A program made the translations under genes and the position numbers. A stretch of DNA of 64,000 nt. It comes from Streptomyces profundus. Lineage in GTDB: Bacteria; Actinomycetota; Actinomycetes; Streptomycetales; Streptomycetaceae. The stretch is taken from positions 1,674,001 to 1,738,000 of the forward strand of contig NZ_CP082362.1 in assembly GCF_020740535.1 (NCBI RefSeq), written 5' to 3'. The notes under the pieces were generated by a model, which was given only the letters and a program-made list of their open reading frames with translations, was not told where the DNA came from and made no database searches. Shown here in pieces: positions 16,791 through 29,226 of this stretch (the stretch's first letter is position 1; each line of letters opens with the position of its first letter).

Positions 16791-17546
16791 ATGACGCCCG
16801 CGCTCTCCGACACCGGCCTGGTCTTCGGCCGCTATCTGCGGCAGACCCTGCGCTCCCGGATCAGCCTCCTCTTCGCGCTGGTCCAGCCCCTGCTCTTCCT
16901 CTCCTTCTTCGGCCCGCTCCTCCAGGAGGTGCCGCTGGGCGGCAGGGGCGACTCCTGGCAGACCCTGGTGCCCGGGCTGCTGATCCAACTCGGCCTGTTC
17001 AGCTCCGCGTTCGCCGGCTTCGGCATCATCATGGAGAAGCAGACGGGCGTGGTGGAACGGATGCGGGTCACCCCCGTCAGCCGCACCGCGCTGCTGCTCG
17101 GCCGGGTGATGCGCGATGTCGTGGTGCTGGTGGCGCAGTCGACGGTCCTGGTGCTCGCCGGGGTGGCGTTCGGCCTGCGCGCGCCGATCCTCGGGGTGCT
17201 GATCGGCTTCGTCTTCGTGGCCACTCTCGCCGTCGGGCTGGCCTCGCTCTCCTACGCCTTCGCCATGCGCGTGAACAGCCCGCAGGAGTTCGCCCCCGTG
17301 ATCAACTCCGTCAACCTGCCGCTGATGCTGCTCTCCGGCATCCTGCTGCCGATGGCCCTGGCGCCCGGCTGGTTGGACGCGCTCTCCCGTCTCGTCCCGC
17401 TCCGCTACCTGGTGGACGCGGTGCGTGCGGCCTTCGTAGGGGACTACGGCTCCAGCGCGATAGCCGAAGGCGCCCTGGCCGCCGCGCTGTTGGCGGTCTG
17501 CTCGATAGCCGTCGGCACCCGCCTCTTCCGCCGGGCCGGTGCCTGA
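16791..17546 (+). CDS. ABC-2 type transporter permease (DrrB-like)
   Basis: This 251-residue protein has six hydrophobic segments and the conserved ABC-2 motif GFGIIMEKQTGVVERMRVTPVSR between the second and third. The last part (LSGILLPMALAPGWLDALSRLVPLRY) is typical of DrrB-type permeases. The ATG at 16791 follows AAAGG at about 10 bases; the frame is open farther upstream through the tandem repeats but has no ribosome site there. It partners the ATPase ending at 16555. Confidence 0.9.
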   Translation: MTPALSDTGLVFGRYLRQTLRSRISLLFALVQPLLFLSFFGPLLQEVPLGGRGDSWQTLVPGLLIQLGLFSSAFAGFGIIMEKQTGVVERMRVTPVSRTALLLGRVMRDVVVLVAQSTVLVLAGVAFGLRAPILGVLIGFVFVATLAVGLASLSYAFAMRVNSPQEFAPVINSVNLPLMLLSGILLPMALAPGWLDALSRLVPLRYLVDAVRAAFVGDYGSSAIAEGALAAALLAVCSIAVGTRLFRRAGA

Positions 17547-17566
17547 GAGCCGAGTAGGCTCCCGGC

Positions 17567-18139
17567 ATGGTCAACCTCACCCGGATCTACACCCGTACCG
17601 GAGACAGCGGCACCACGGCGCTGGGCGATATGAGCCGCACCGCGAAGACCGACTCGCGGATCGCCGCCTACGCCGACAGCAACGAGGCCAACGCCGCGAT
17701 CGGCACGGCGCTGGCCCTCGGCGAGCTGTCCGACGACGTCCGCACCACGCTGGTGCGAGTACAGAACGACCTCTTCGACGTCGGCGCCGATCTCTGCACC
17801 CCGGTCGTCGAGAACCCAGAACACCCGCCGCTGCGGGTCGAGCAGAGCTATGTCGACCGGTTGGAGGCCGACTGCGACCGTTTCCTCGCCGAGTTGGAGA
17901 AGCTGCGCAGCTTTATCCTCCCCGGCGGCACCCCTGGCGCGGCCCTGCTCCACCAGGCCTGCACCGTGGTCCGGCGCGCCGAACGGTCCACCTGGGCCGC
18001 CTTCGACGAACACGGCGACACCATGAACCCGCTCACCGCCACCTATCTCAACCGGCTCTCCGACCTGCTGTTCATCCTGGCCAGAGCCGCCAACGCGGAG
18101 CAGGGCGACGTGCTCTGGGTCCCGGGCGAGAACCGCTGA
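17567..18139 (+). CDS. Cob(I)alamin adenosyltransferase (PduO type)
   Basis: This 190-residue enzyme transfers the adenosyl group of ATP to cob(I)alamin to make coenzyme B12. The ATP-binding N-terminus TRTGDSGTTALGD and the core motif LPGGTPGAALLHQACTVVRRAER are both present, as in PduO-type enzymes. TAGGCT at 17555-17560, six bases before the ATG, suggests a leaderless transcript. It follows the ABC permease by 20 bases but probably has its own promoter. Confidence 0.92.
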   Translation: MVNLTRIYTRTGDSGTTALGDMSRTAKTDSRIAAYADSNEANAAIGTALALGELSDDVRTTLVRVQNDLFDVGADLCTPVVENPEHPPLRVEQSYVDRLEADCDRFLAELEKLRSFILPGGTPGAALLHQACTVVRRAERSTWAAFDEHGDTMNPLTATYLNRLSDLLFILARAANAEQGDVLWVPGENR

Positions 18140-18173
18140 CCCACGCCGAGAGGCGCCTCGGGGCGCGGGGCCC

Positions 18174-18752
18174 TCACTCCCCCGCGCCCACCGGCGTGCG
18201 CGTCTCGCGCTCGCCCGCCGGAGGACGCATGGCCCTGACCGAGTAGGCCACCGCGACCAGCCCATGGACCACCAGCGCCCCCACGGCCCGCAGCCGTACC
18301 TCGGCCATGCCGTCGGTGGTGCCAGGCTCGTCCACGTACCAGACCATCGCCTGAGCCACCACCAGGGAGATCGCCACCGCCACCAGCGTCAGCTTCCACA
18401 GCCGCCACTCGTGCCGGACGCGTGCCCGGCCGTGGCGTGGCGGCTTCTCCGGCCGGGGCCCGCCGGCGAGGCGATGCGCGGCATGGCCGTCCGCCCAGTG
18501 GATCAGATAGTGGCCATAGGCCACGGTGAACCCCAGGTAGAGCACGGCCAGGCCATGGCCCACGTCCATCTCCGCCCCGCGCCGCAGATCGACGGCCGTG
18601 GCCACCAGCAGCGTCAGGTCGATCAGCGGCACCGCGCAGAGCAACGCCCCGCCGACGCGCGGCGCGCGCAGGCCGTAGCGCACCGTGAGCCCGGCCGCCA
18701 GCACCACCCAGAAGCCCACCTCGGCGGCGAGGATCAGACCGACCATCGACAT
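18174..18752 (-). CDS. Multi-pass membrane protein of unknown function
   Basis: This 192-residue protein has about five or six hydrophobic segments: two near the N-terminus, one or two around GHGLAVLYLGFTVAYGHYLIHW, and two after the basic loop EKPPRHGRARVRHEW. The ATG at 18752 has GAGGGG just upstream; an ATG two codons later is equally possible. It lies between the adenosyltransferase (convergent) and the two-component system (divergent). I do not recognise a family. Confidence 0.7.
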   Translation of the reverse strand: MSMVGLILAAEVGFWVVLAAGLTVRYGLRAPRVGGALLCAVPLIDLTLLVATAVDLRRGAEMDVGHGLAVLYLGFTVAYGHYLIHWADGHAAHRLAGGPRPEKPPRHGRARVRHEWRLWKLTLVAVAISLVVAQAMVWYVDEPGTTDGMAEVRLRAVGALVVHGLVAVAYSVRAMRPPAGERETRTPVGAGE

Positions 18753-18913
18753 CGCCCCCCTCACTTCCCTCGTCCGGCATCTCCCCCAGCGTCCCGGGCG
18801 ACGGAGGGCCACCGCCTCGTCGCCCCCGACGATTTCCGCGGGCCGGCCGTGCACCCTTCGATGTACCTCCGTCGCAGGTGCCGGCGGGCGGCGCCAGGTG
18901 ATGTCATGGGGCC

Positions 18914-20113
18914 ATGCGCACGCTGCCCAGGCCCCACCGCGACGACGGGCTGATCGCCCTCACGGGGCTGGTCGGCGGGGTGGTGGCGATCGTCTTCCAC
19001 CTCTACACGATGGACCCGGATCCGGACCGGGGCCTCCTCTGGGCGAGGGTGCCTGGGCTGCTGCTGATGTGCCTGGCGGAGCTGGGCCGGCGCGCGATGC
19101 CTCGATCGGCGCTGGCGCTCGCCGTCCCCGCCGTGGCGCTGGACGCGCTGGTGGGCGGTTCGCTGGCCGTGCTGGTGATGTTCACCGATGTGATCTACGC
19201 GTCGGTGCTCTATGGCCCCGCGCGCTTCGGCCGAGCCCTGGTCCACGGCACCACCGTGCTCAGCGTCGCGACCGCGGTCACCCTGGTGGTCTGGCTACGG
19301 GAGGCGGACGCCCTGCTGCTGGCCGCGCTGATCGCCGGGGTGCTGTCCACTCCGGCCTGGACGGGCCTGCTGCTGCGGGAGCGCAGGGACGAGGCGGCGG
19401 CCGAGCGGCTGCGGGCCGAGCAGACGGCGCTGCTGGCCGAGATGGACCGGGTCCAGGCCGTGGGCGCCGAACGGGCGAGAATGGCCAGGGAGTTGCACGA
19501 TGTGGTCGCCAACCATCTCTCGGTGATCGCGATCCACTCCACCGCCGCGCTCTCCCTGCGCCGCCCCGAGACCACCGAGGAGGCGCTGACCGTGATCCGC
19601 GAGAACAGCACCCAGGGGCTCACCGAGATGCGCCGACTGATCGGCCTGCTCCGCGGCAACGACTCCGACGATCCCCCCGAGGCCGCCCCCAGCCTGGAGG
19701 CGCTCGGCACGCTGCTGACCAGGGCCGAGCGCAGCGATGTCTCCGGGCGACTGCGGTTCGTCGGCGACGACCGGCGGACGCCTGGCGCCCGGCTGCCGGC
19801 GCCCGTCGAGCTGGCCGCCTACCGGATCGTTCAGGAGTCCCTCAACAACGCCGTCAAGCACGCCGCCCCCGGCGAGGTGCGGGTCTGCCTCGGCGACCGC
19901 GACGAGCGGCTCGCCATCACCGTGACCAGTCCCTACCGCACGGGCGCCTCGTCCCGCGCGCCCGGTTTCGGGGCCGGTCTGGTCGGCATGACGGAGCGGG
20001 CCGAGCTGCTCCGCGGCAGCTTCCACGCCGGCCCGGTGCCGGACGCAAGCGACGGCGCCGTCTGGCGGGTCGAGGCCGAACTCCCCCTGACGGAAGGAAC
20101 ATCGAAGCGATGA
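18914..20113 (+). CDS. Sensor histidine kinase (NarL/DesK type)
   Basis: This 399-residue kinase has about four or five N-terminal membrane segments within the first 145 residues and a short coiled coil. The HisKA_3 box is ERARMARELHDVVANHLSVIA with His195 as the phosphorylation site. The ATPase domain has an N-box (QESLNNAVKHA) and a G-box (GFGAGLVGMTERAELL). The middle of the ATPase domain is short, as in DesK-like kinases. The stop overlaps the start of the response regulator (ATGA), so the two form one operon. The signal is unknown. Confidence 0.9.
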   Translation: MRTLPRPHRDDGLIALTGLVGGVVAIVFHLYTMDPDPDRGLLWARVPGLLLMCLAELGRRAMPRSALALAVPAVALDALVGGSLAVLVMFTDVIYASVLYGPARFGRALVHGTTVLSVATAVTLVVWLREADALLLAALIAGVLSTPAWTGLLLRERRDEAAAERLRAEQTALLAEMDRVQAVGAERARMARELHDVVANHLSVIAIHSTAALSLRRPETTEEALTVIRENSTQGLTEMRRLIGLLRGNDSDDPPEAAPSLEALGTLLTRAERSDVSGRLRFVGDDRRTPGARLPAPVELAAYRIVQESLNNAVKHAAPGEVRVCLGDRDERLAITVTSPYRTGASSRAPGFGAGLVGMTERAELLRGSFHAGPVPDASDGAVWRVEAELPLTEGTSKR

Positions 20114-20778
20114 CGATCCGGGTGCTGGTGGCCGACGACCAGGCGGCGGTGCGTCAGGGCCTGGTCCTGATCCTGCGCAGCGCCGGGGACATCGAGGTGG
20201 TCGGCGAGGCGGCGGACGGGGAGGCCGCGGTGGCGCTCGCCGCCGAACTCCGCCCCGACCTGGTGTTGATGGATCTTCAGATGCCGCGCCTGGACGGCGT
20301 CTCGGCGACCGAGCGGATCGTCGCCAGGCGCCTGGCCGAGGTGCTGGTGCTGACGACCTTCGACTTCGACGCCTATGTCTTCGGCGCGCTGCGCGCGGGC
20401 GCCGGCGGCTTCCTGCTCAAGGACAGCGACGCCGAGACGCTGCTCGCCTCGGTCCGCGCGGTGGCCGCCGGGGAGGGGGTCATCGCCCCCGCGGTGACCC
20501 GCCGGCTGATCGCCGAGTTCGCCCGGCACCCCGCGCGTCCGTCCCCCACGTCCCCCACGTCGCCTTCGGACTCGCGGCTCGACTCGCTCACGCCGCGGGA
20601 GCGCGAGGTGTTGGCGCGGGTCGGCGAGGGACTCTCCAACGCGCAGATCGCGGACCGGCTCACCATGGCCGAGGCCACCGTGAAGACCCATGTCAGCCGG
20701 ATTCTGGGGAAGTTGGGGCTCAGCAACCGGGTGCAGGCGGCGGTGCTGGCCCAGGAGACCAGGCTGAGCGGGCGCTGA
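20110..20778 (+). CDS. NarL/LuxR-family response regulator
   Basis: This 222-residue protein has a receiver domain with acidic pair D9-D10 and phosphoacceptor D55 (LVLMDLQMP). A Ser/Thr/Pro linker (RPSPTSPTSPSDS) follows, then a LuxR helix-turn-helix (LTPREREVLARVGEGLSNAQIADRLTMAEATVKTHVSRIL). It is coupled to the histidine kinase by an ATGA overlap and is its evident partner. Its targets cannot be read from the sequence. Confidence 0.93.
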   Translation: MTIRVLVADDQAAVRQGLVLILRSAGDIEVVGEAADGEAAVALAAELRPDLVLMDLQMPRLDGVSATERIVARRLAEVLVLTTFDFDAYVFGALRAGAGGFLLKDSDAETLLASVRAVAAGEGVIAPAVTRRLIAEFARHPARPSPTSPTSPSDSRLDSLTPREREVLARVGEGLSNAQIADRLTMAEATVKTHVSRILGKLGLSNRVQAAVLAQETRLSGR

Positions 20779-20820
20779 GCCGGGACCGCCTCGGCCCCGG
20801 TGCGGCACCGAACCCAGCTT

Positions 20821-20862
20821 TGGTACAGACCTATTGACCTGTGGTCCAGACCACTCTACGCT
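20821..20862 (+). promoter_or_regulatory. Chitinase promoter with two 12-bp repeats and a DasR-like palindrome
   Basis: Two copies of the streptomycete chitinase repeat are present: TGGTACAGACCT at 20821-20832 and TGGTCCAGACCA at 20842-20853, 21 bp apart. The second is a perfect TGGTC/GACCA palindrome resembling the DasR operator. A -35 TTGACC (20834-20839) and -10 TACGCT (20857-20862) are 17 bp apart and interleave with the repeats. Such repeats are known to mediate chitin induction and glucose repression. Confidence 0.85.
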
Positions 20863-20996
20863 CACGGCATTCACAGTGAGCGCGCCATGACAACCACGTC
20901 AGGAACGCACCTCAGCGCCGTCCCAACTCGCTGACCTGCGCACTCCTGTGACGGAGCAGTCCCCACACCGCTGTCCGACGACTTCGGGAGCCCCCC

Positions 20997-22286
20997 GTGA
21001 AACTCTCCCTCAGATCATCAGAGCCCACCGCCACCAACCGGCGTCGACCCCGGCGCACCCGGCGTCTGATCACCCTGCTCACCGCCGTCGCCCTCCCGCT
21101 CTCCGGGCTGATCGCCCTGACCGGGCCCAGCCAGGCCGGCGCCGAGGAGGCCGCCCCCCAGGCCGCGGGCGACGTCCGCCTCGGCTATTTCACCGAATGG
21201 GGCATCTACGACCGCGACTACCACGTCAAGGACATCGTGGACTCCGGCTCGGCCGAGCAGATCACCCACATCAACTACGCCTTCGGCAACGTGGTCGGCG
21301 GCGAGTGCGTGATGGGCGACTCCTACGCCGCCTACGACCGCGCCTACTCCGCCGAGGAGAGCGTCAGCGGCGAGGCCGACGGCTGGGAGCCCGGCGAGCT
21401 GCGCGGCAGCTTCAACCAGCTGCTCCAGCTCAAGGAGCAGTTCCCGCACATCAAGGTGCTGTGGTCCTTCGGCGGTTGGACCTGGTCGGGCGGCTTCACC
21501 GAGGCCATGCAGAACCCCCAGGCGTTCGCCCAGTCCTGTTACGACCTCGTCAACGACCCGCGCTGGGCCGGCGTCTTCGACGGCATCGACCTGGACTGGG
21601 AGTACCCCAACGCCTGCGGGCTGAGCTGTGACGAGTCGGGCCCCGACGCGTTCGGCGACATGATGAGCGCCTTCCGCGGCGTCTTCGGCGACCAGCTGGT
21701 CACCGCGGCCATCACCGCCGACGCCTCCGACGGCGGCAAGATCGCCGCATCCGACTACGCCTATGGCGCCGAGTACGCCGACTACATCGCCGTGATGACC
21801 TACGACTTCTTCGGCGCCTTCAACGCGGCCGGGCCCACCGCCCCGCACTCCCCGCTGACCTCCTACGACGGCATCCCCCAGGAGGGCTTCAACAGCGAGG
21901 CGGCCATCGACGCGCTGGTCGCCCAGGGCGTGCCGGCGGAGAAGCTGCTGCTGGGCATCGGCTTCTACGGCCGTGGCTGGACCGGCGTCACCCAGGCCGA
22001 GCCCGGCGGCAGCGCCACCGGCGCGGCCCCCGGCACCTACGAGGCCGGCATCGAGGACTACAAGGTGCTGGCCCAGAGCTGCCCGCCCAGCGGCACCGTC
22101 GCCGGCACCGCCTACGCGCACTGCGGCAACAACTGGTGGAGCTACGACACCCCGGCCACCGTCACCGACAAGATGGCCTGGGCCAACGACCAGGGCCTCG
22201 GCGGGGCGTTCTTCTGGGAGTTCTCAGGTGACACCAGCGACGGCGCCCTGCTCGACGCCATCGACGCCGGCCTGAGCGCCGGCTGA
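20997..22286 (+). CDS. chiC: Secreted GH18 chitinase
   Basis: This 429-residue enzyme hydrolyses beta-1,4 GlcNAc links of chitin. A Sec signal peptide with an Arg-rich start (RRRPRRTRRLITLLTAVALP) is followed by the GH18 barrel. The catalytic motif D195-x-x-D198-x-D200-x-E202 lies in FDGIDLDWEYP. The family markers WSFGGWTWSGGF and AVMTYDFFG are present. It has no chitin-binding or fibronectin III domain, unlike the ChiC I recall from S. coelicolor and S. lividans, so it is a catalytic-domain-only form. The GTG start has GGGAG six bases upstream. The symbol rests on gene position and is tentative. Confidence 0.88.
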   Translation: MKLSLRSSEPTATNRRRPRRTRRLITLLTAVALPLSGLIALTGPSQAGAEEAAPQAAGDVRLGYFTEWGIYDRDYHVKDIVDSGSAEQITHINYAFGNVVGGECVMGDSYAAYDRAYSAEESVSGEADGWEPGELRGSFNQLLQLKEQFPHIKVLWSFGGWTWSGGFTEAMQNPQAFAQSCYDLVNDPRWAGVFDGIDLDWEYPNACGLSCDESGPDAFGDMMSAFRGVFGDQLVTAAITADASDGGKIAASDYAYGAEYADYIAVMTYDFFGAFNAAGPTAPHSPLTSYDGIPQEGFNSEAAIDALVAQGVPAEKLLLGIGFYGRGWTGVTQAEPGGSATGAAPGTYEAGIEDYKVLAQSCPPSGTVAGTAYAHCGNNWWSYDTPATVTDKMAWANDQGLGGAFFWEFSGDTSDGALLDAIDAGLSAG

Positions 22287-22309
22287 CCCTCACCAGCCCC
22301 CCACGGGAA

Positions 22310-22346
22310 ATCGGGGTGGAGCCGGCACCGCCGGTTCCACCCCGAT
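22310..22346. terminator. Bidirectional terminator between chitinase and DUF2550 gene
   Basis: A 17-bp inverted repeat (22310-22326 with 22330-22346) has a single G-T type mismatch and a 3-base loop. It begins 24 bases after the chitinase stop and lies 58 bases past the stop of the convergent gene at 22404, so it can serve both. Confidence 0.85.
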
Positions 22347-22403
22347 CTCGTCTGTCGATCTCGCCCGTCCGGGAGGCCACCCAGCCCGCCGGGGGCGAAC
22401 AGC

Positions 22404-22850
22404 TCAGGCGACGTTGACCCGCTGCCCCGGCGGGGCCGCCTCCAGCCAGGCCAGGAAACCCGTCAGCGCGTCCTCGCTCATCGCCAGCTCCACATCGAGG
22501 CCGTCGTGCCGGCAGTTGAGCACCACCGCGCCCGGCAGCAGCGCCAGCTCCTCGTCCCCCTGCGGGATGCGGCGGTCCCGGACCTGGATCCGCTCGCGGT
22601 GCAACGACCGCCGGGGCCGCCAGGCGTAGGAGAAGACGCGGAACCACTCGACACGGTCCCCGCTGTACCGGGCGACTCCGTAGAGCCAGCCCTTGCCCAA
22701 CGACTGGCCGGCACGGGGCGGAGCGAACCGCGCACTACAGTCAAAAGTGCCGCCGGAGCGTTGGATCACCCGGCGGCGTAGCCCGAAGGCGAAAAGTCCG
22801 AGCACCAGTAGCAGTAGCAACGTGCCCAGCGCAGACAAGGCGAGGACCAT
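22404..22850 (-). CDS. DUF2550 membrane-anchored protein
   Basis: This 148-residue protein has one N-terminal membrane segment (LSALGTLLLLLVLGLFAFGL) followed by a soluble domain with GKGWLYGVARYSGDRVEWFRVFSY and RRSLHRERIQVRDRR. This matches the DUF2550 family, which in actinobacteria is regularly found directly downstream of atpC, as here (66 bases away). The function is unknown. It may be transcribed from the end of the atp operon. Confidence 0.88.
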   Translation of the reverse strand: MVLALSALGTLLLLLVLGLFAFGLRRRVIQRSGGTFDCSARFAPPRAGQSLGKGWLYGVARYSGDRVEWFRVFSYAWRPRRSLHRERIQVRDRRIPQGDEELALLPGAVVLNCRHDGLDVELAMSEDALTGFLAWLEAAPPGQRVNVA

Positions 22851-22916
22851 CCCGACCGACCTCCTCGCCTCATGTGCTCATACCGGCCCCCGAGGGGCGC
22901 GATTACTCCGTCCGTC

Positions 22917-23300
22917 TCAGCGCTCCGCCGTCACGGCCTGCAGCCGGACGGCGGCCCGGCGCTCGGCCGAATCGTCCGTCTCCGCCTTGGCCTGCTCCAG
23001 CGCCCGCTGGGCCCGCTCGACATCGATCTCGTCGGCCAGCTCAGCCACCTCGGCGAGCAGCGACAGCTTACCGTCCGTGTAGGAGAGGAAGCCTCCGTGC
23101 ACGGCCGCGATCACCGTGCCCTCGCCACTCTCGCCCGTGGTGCGGATGGTCACCGGGCCGGACCGCAGCACGGAGAGCACCGGCTGGTGGTCGGGCATGA
23201 TGCCGATGTCACCGGTGGTGGTCCGCGCGATCACCAGGCTGGCGGCGCCGGACCAGACCTTGCGGTCGGCAGCGACCAACTCGACGTGCAGCTCAGCCAC
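22917..23300 (-). CDS. atpC: F1Fo ATP synthase subunit epsilon
   Basis: This 127-residue subunit is the last gene of the atp operon. It begins AELHVELVAADRKVWSGAAS and contains GDIGIMPDHQPVLSVL and VAVHGGFLSYTDGKLSLLAE-like strands of the N-terminal beta sandwich. A C-terminal helical pair follows (LADEIDVERAQRALEQAKAE). It forms part of the central stalk and can inhibit ATP hydrolysis. It is separated from atpD by 113 bases that hold a perfect palindrome, which may lower its expression relative to beta. Confidence 0.95.
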   Translation of the reverse strand: MAELHVELVAADRKVWSGAASLVIARTTTGDIGIMPDHQPVLSVLRSGPVTIRTTGESGEGTVIAAVHGGFLSYTDGKLSLLAEVAELADEIDVERAQRALEQAKAETDDSAERRAAVRLQAVTAER

Positions 23301-23375
23301 GATGGCTCCTGTTCACCTTTGAATATCCCTGGATAGTCACTGGCTTGGTCGAAGAATAGTTCCCGATCTCCGGGA

Positions 23376-23405
23376 CCCGTGGGGCGGGGTACCCCGCCCC
23401 ACGGG
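23376..23405. terminator. Perfect 30-bp palindrome between atpD and atpC
   Basis: A perfect palindrome (arms CCCGTGGGGCGGGGT and its complement) starts 8 bases after the atpD stop on the minus strand. As RNA it would form a very stable stem of about 13 bp with a minimal loop. No U-tract follows, so it may be a partial terminator, a processing stop or an mRNA 3'-end stabiliser rather than a full terminator, since atpC must still be expressed. Confidence 0.75.
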
Positions 23406-23413
23406 CGACGTCG

Positions 23414-25800
<2,387 letters not shown>

Positions 25801-25803
25801 GGA

Positions 25804-27375
<1,572 letters not shown>

Positions 27376-27477
27376 CTGGGTTCCCTGCTCTCCTTGTTGG
27401 GCCCGTAAGTTCTTCCGCTACGGCCCAACCCGGGCCGCTGGTCCTGCTTGTTGAGTTGGTGTGCGCGCCGTGCGCGA

Positions 27478-28302
27478 TCAGCCCGCCATGCGCCGGGTGA
27501 CCTCGTCCAGCCGGTCGGCGATGGTGCCGTGGATGACCTCGTCACCGATCCGCACCGTGATCCCGCCGAGGACCTCGGGGTCCACGTCGAGATTCAGCTG
27601 GACCTGCCGGCCGTAGAGCCGGCTGAGGACCTCGCCGAGGCGCTGCCGCTGCTGGTCGGTGAGGGGCACCGCCGAGGTGACCACGGCGACTGAACGATTC
27701 CGCCGCTCGGCGGCGACCGCGCTCAGCGCTTCGAGCCCACTCTCCAGGCTACGTCCCCGAGGATGTTCCACGAGGCGGACGATCAACCGGAGCGTGACCT
27801 CGCCCGCCCGGCCGCCCAGCAGCTGGCGGACCAGCTCGCTCTGGGCCGCGACGGAGCGCTCGCTCCGGTCCTTGACGCTGAGCGCGGAGCGCAGCTCGGG
27901 GGCGGTGGCGACGATCCGGCCGAACCGGAACAGCTCGTCCTCCACCGAATCCAGGCTGCCGTCCCGCTCGGCCACGATCAGGTCGGCGATGTCCGCCAGC
28001 GCCTCGATCGCGTCCACCAGATCACGCGAAGCGGACCAGCGGGACCTGACCATGCCCGAGACCAGGTCGACCGTCTCGCCGCCCACCTGGTCCGACAACA
28101 GCCTGCCGACCAGCTCCGCCTTGGCCTCACCGGCCTGCGCGGGGTCGGTCAGCACCCGTCGCAGCGCGACCTCGCGGTCGAGCAGGACGGTCACGGCGGC
28201 CAGCTCGCCGGCCAGCGCGGCGACATCCACGCCGGTGCTGTCGGCCAGCGTGTCCAACCGTTCCCGCGCGGCGTCCAGCACCTCGCGGCTCGCTCCGATC
28301 AT
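27478..28302 (-). CDS. atpH: F1Fo ATP synthase subunit delta (long actinobacterial form)
   Basis: This 274-residue subunit is longer than the roughly 180-residue enterobacterial form, as is known for actinobacteria. The C-terminal OSCP/delta domain contains VVTSAVPLTDQQRQRLGEVLSRL and LNLDVDPEVLGGITVRIGDEVI. It links the peripheral stalk to the F1 head. Its start overlaps the atpF stop by 4 bases (28299-28302), so the two are translationally coupled. Confidence 0.95.
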   Translation of the reverse strand: MIGASREVLDAARERLDTLADSTGVDVAALAGELAAVTVLLDREVALRRVLTDPAQAGEAKAELVGRLLSDQVGGETVDLVSGMVRSRWSASRDLVDAIEALADIADLIVAERDGSLDSVEDELFRFGRIVATAPELRSALSVKDRSERSVAAQSELVRQLLGGRAGEVTLRLIVRLVEHPRGRSLESGLEALSAVAAERRNRSVAVVTSAVPLTDQQRQRLGEVLSRLYGRQVQLNLDVDPEVLGGITVRIGDEVIHGTIADRLDEVTRRMAG

Positions 28303-28853
28303 CGGGCGGCCTCGGTTCCCGGCACCTCGGCCTTGGCCTCCAGCTCGTCGAGGAAGCGGTCGATCGTGCGGCTCTGCCGGGCGTGGTCCTCAAGGGACTC
28401 CCCGACGAGCCGACCGGCCAGCTCCACGGCCAGCTTTCCGACATCCTGCCGCAGGAGCTCGGAGGCCTGCTTGCGGTCGGCGTCGATCTGGGCATGGCCG
28501 GCGGCGAGGATCTCCTCGCGTTGGCGCTGCCCCTCCTCACGCATCTCGGCGATGAGCGAGGCGCCCTGCTCCTTGGCCTCCTGGCGCAGGCGCGCGGCCT
28601 CGTGCCGAGCCTCCTGCAGCTGCTCCTTGTAGCTTTCCAGCGTCTGTCGGGCTTCGGCCTGCGTCGCCTCGGCCTTCTCCATCCCGCCTTCGATGGCTTC
28701 CCGCCGCTCCTCCAGCGTCTTGTTGATGGAGGGCAGGAGCTTCTTGTAGAAGACGAAGAAGACGACACCGAAGCAGATGAGACCGATGACGATCTCAGGC
28801 ACCACCGGTACCACAGGGCTCTGCGGTTCCTCCGCGGCCAGTTGCATCAGCAT
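28299..28853 (-). CDS. atpF: F1Fo ATP synthase subunit b
   Basis: This 184-residue peripheral-stalk subunit has one membrane segment (EIVIGLICFGVVFFVFY) near the N-terminus. A long charged helix rich in Glu, Ala, Arg and Gln follows (EEREAIEGGMEKAEATQAEA-like heptads). The C-terminus reaches the delta subunit, whose gene overlaps it by 4 bases. It lies 37 bases after atpE. Confidence 0.95.
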   Translation of the reverse strand: MLMQLAAEEPQSPVVPVVPEIVIGLICFGVVFFVFYKKLLPSINKTLEERREAIEGGMEKAEATQAEARQTLESYKEQLQEARHEAARLRQEAKEQGASLIAEMREEGQRQREEILAAGHAQIDADRKQASELLRQDVGKLAVELAGRLVGESLEDHARQSRTIDRFLDELEAKAEVPGTEAAR

Positions 28854-28890
28854 GGTGGACCCTTCCTCGGTAGTGGCTTCGAGACCTACG

Positions 28891-29181
<291 letters not shown>

Positions 29182-29226
29182 TCAGTGGCGGCTACCCGCC
29201 GGGTCCCGGGCGACCGGGAGGGACTC

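Noticed and set aside
22851..22916. Terminator directly after atpC
   Set aside because: Only a 5-bp GCCCC/GGGGC stem with a 3-base loop is visible, too weak to call; the transcript may continue into the DUF2550 gene.
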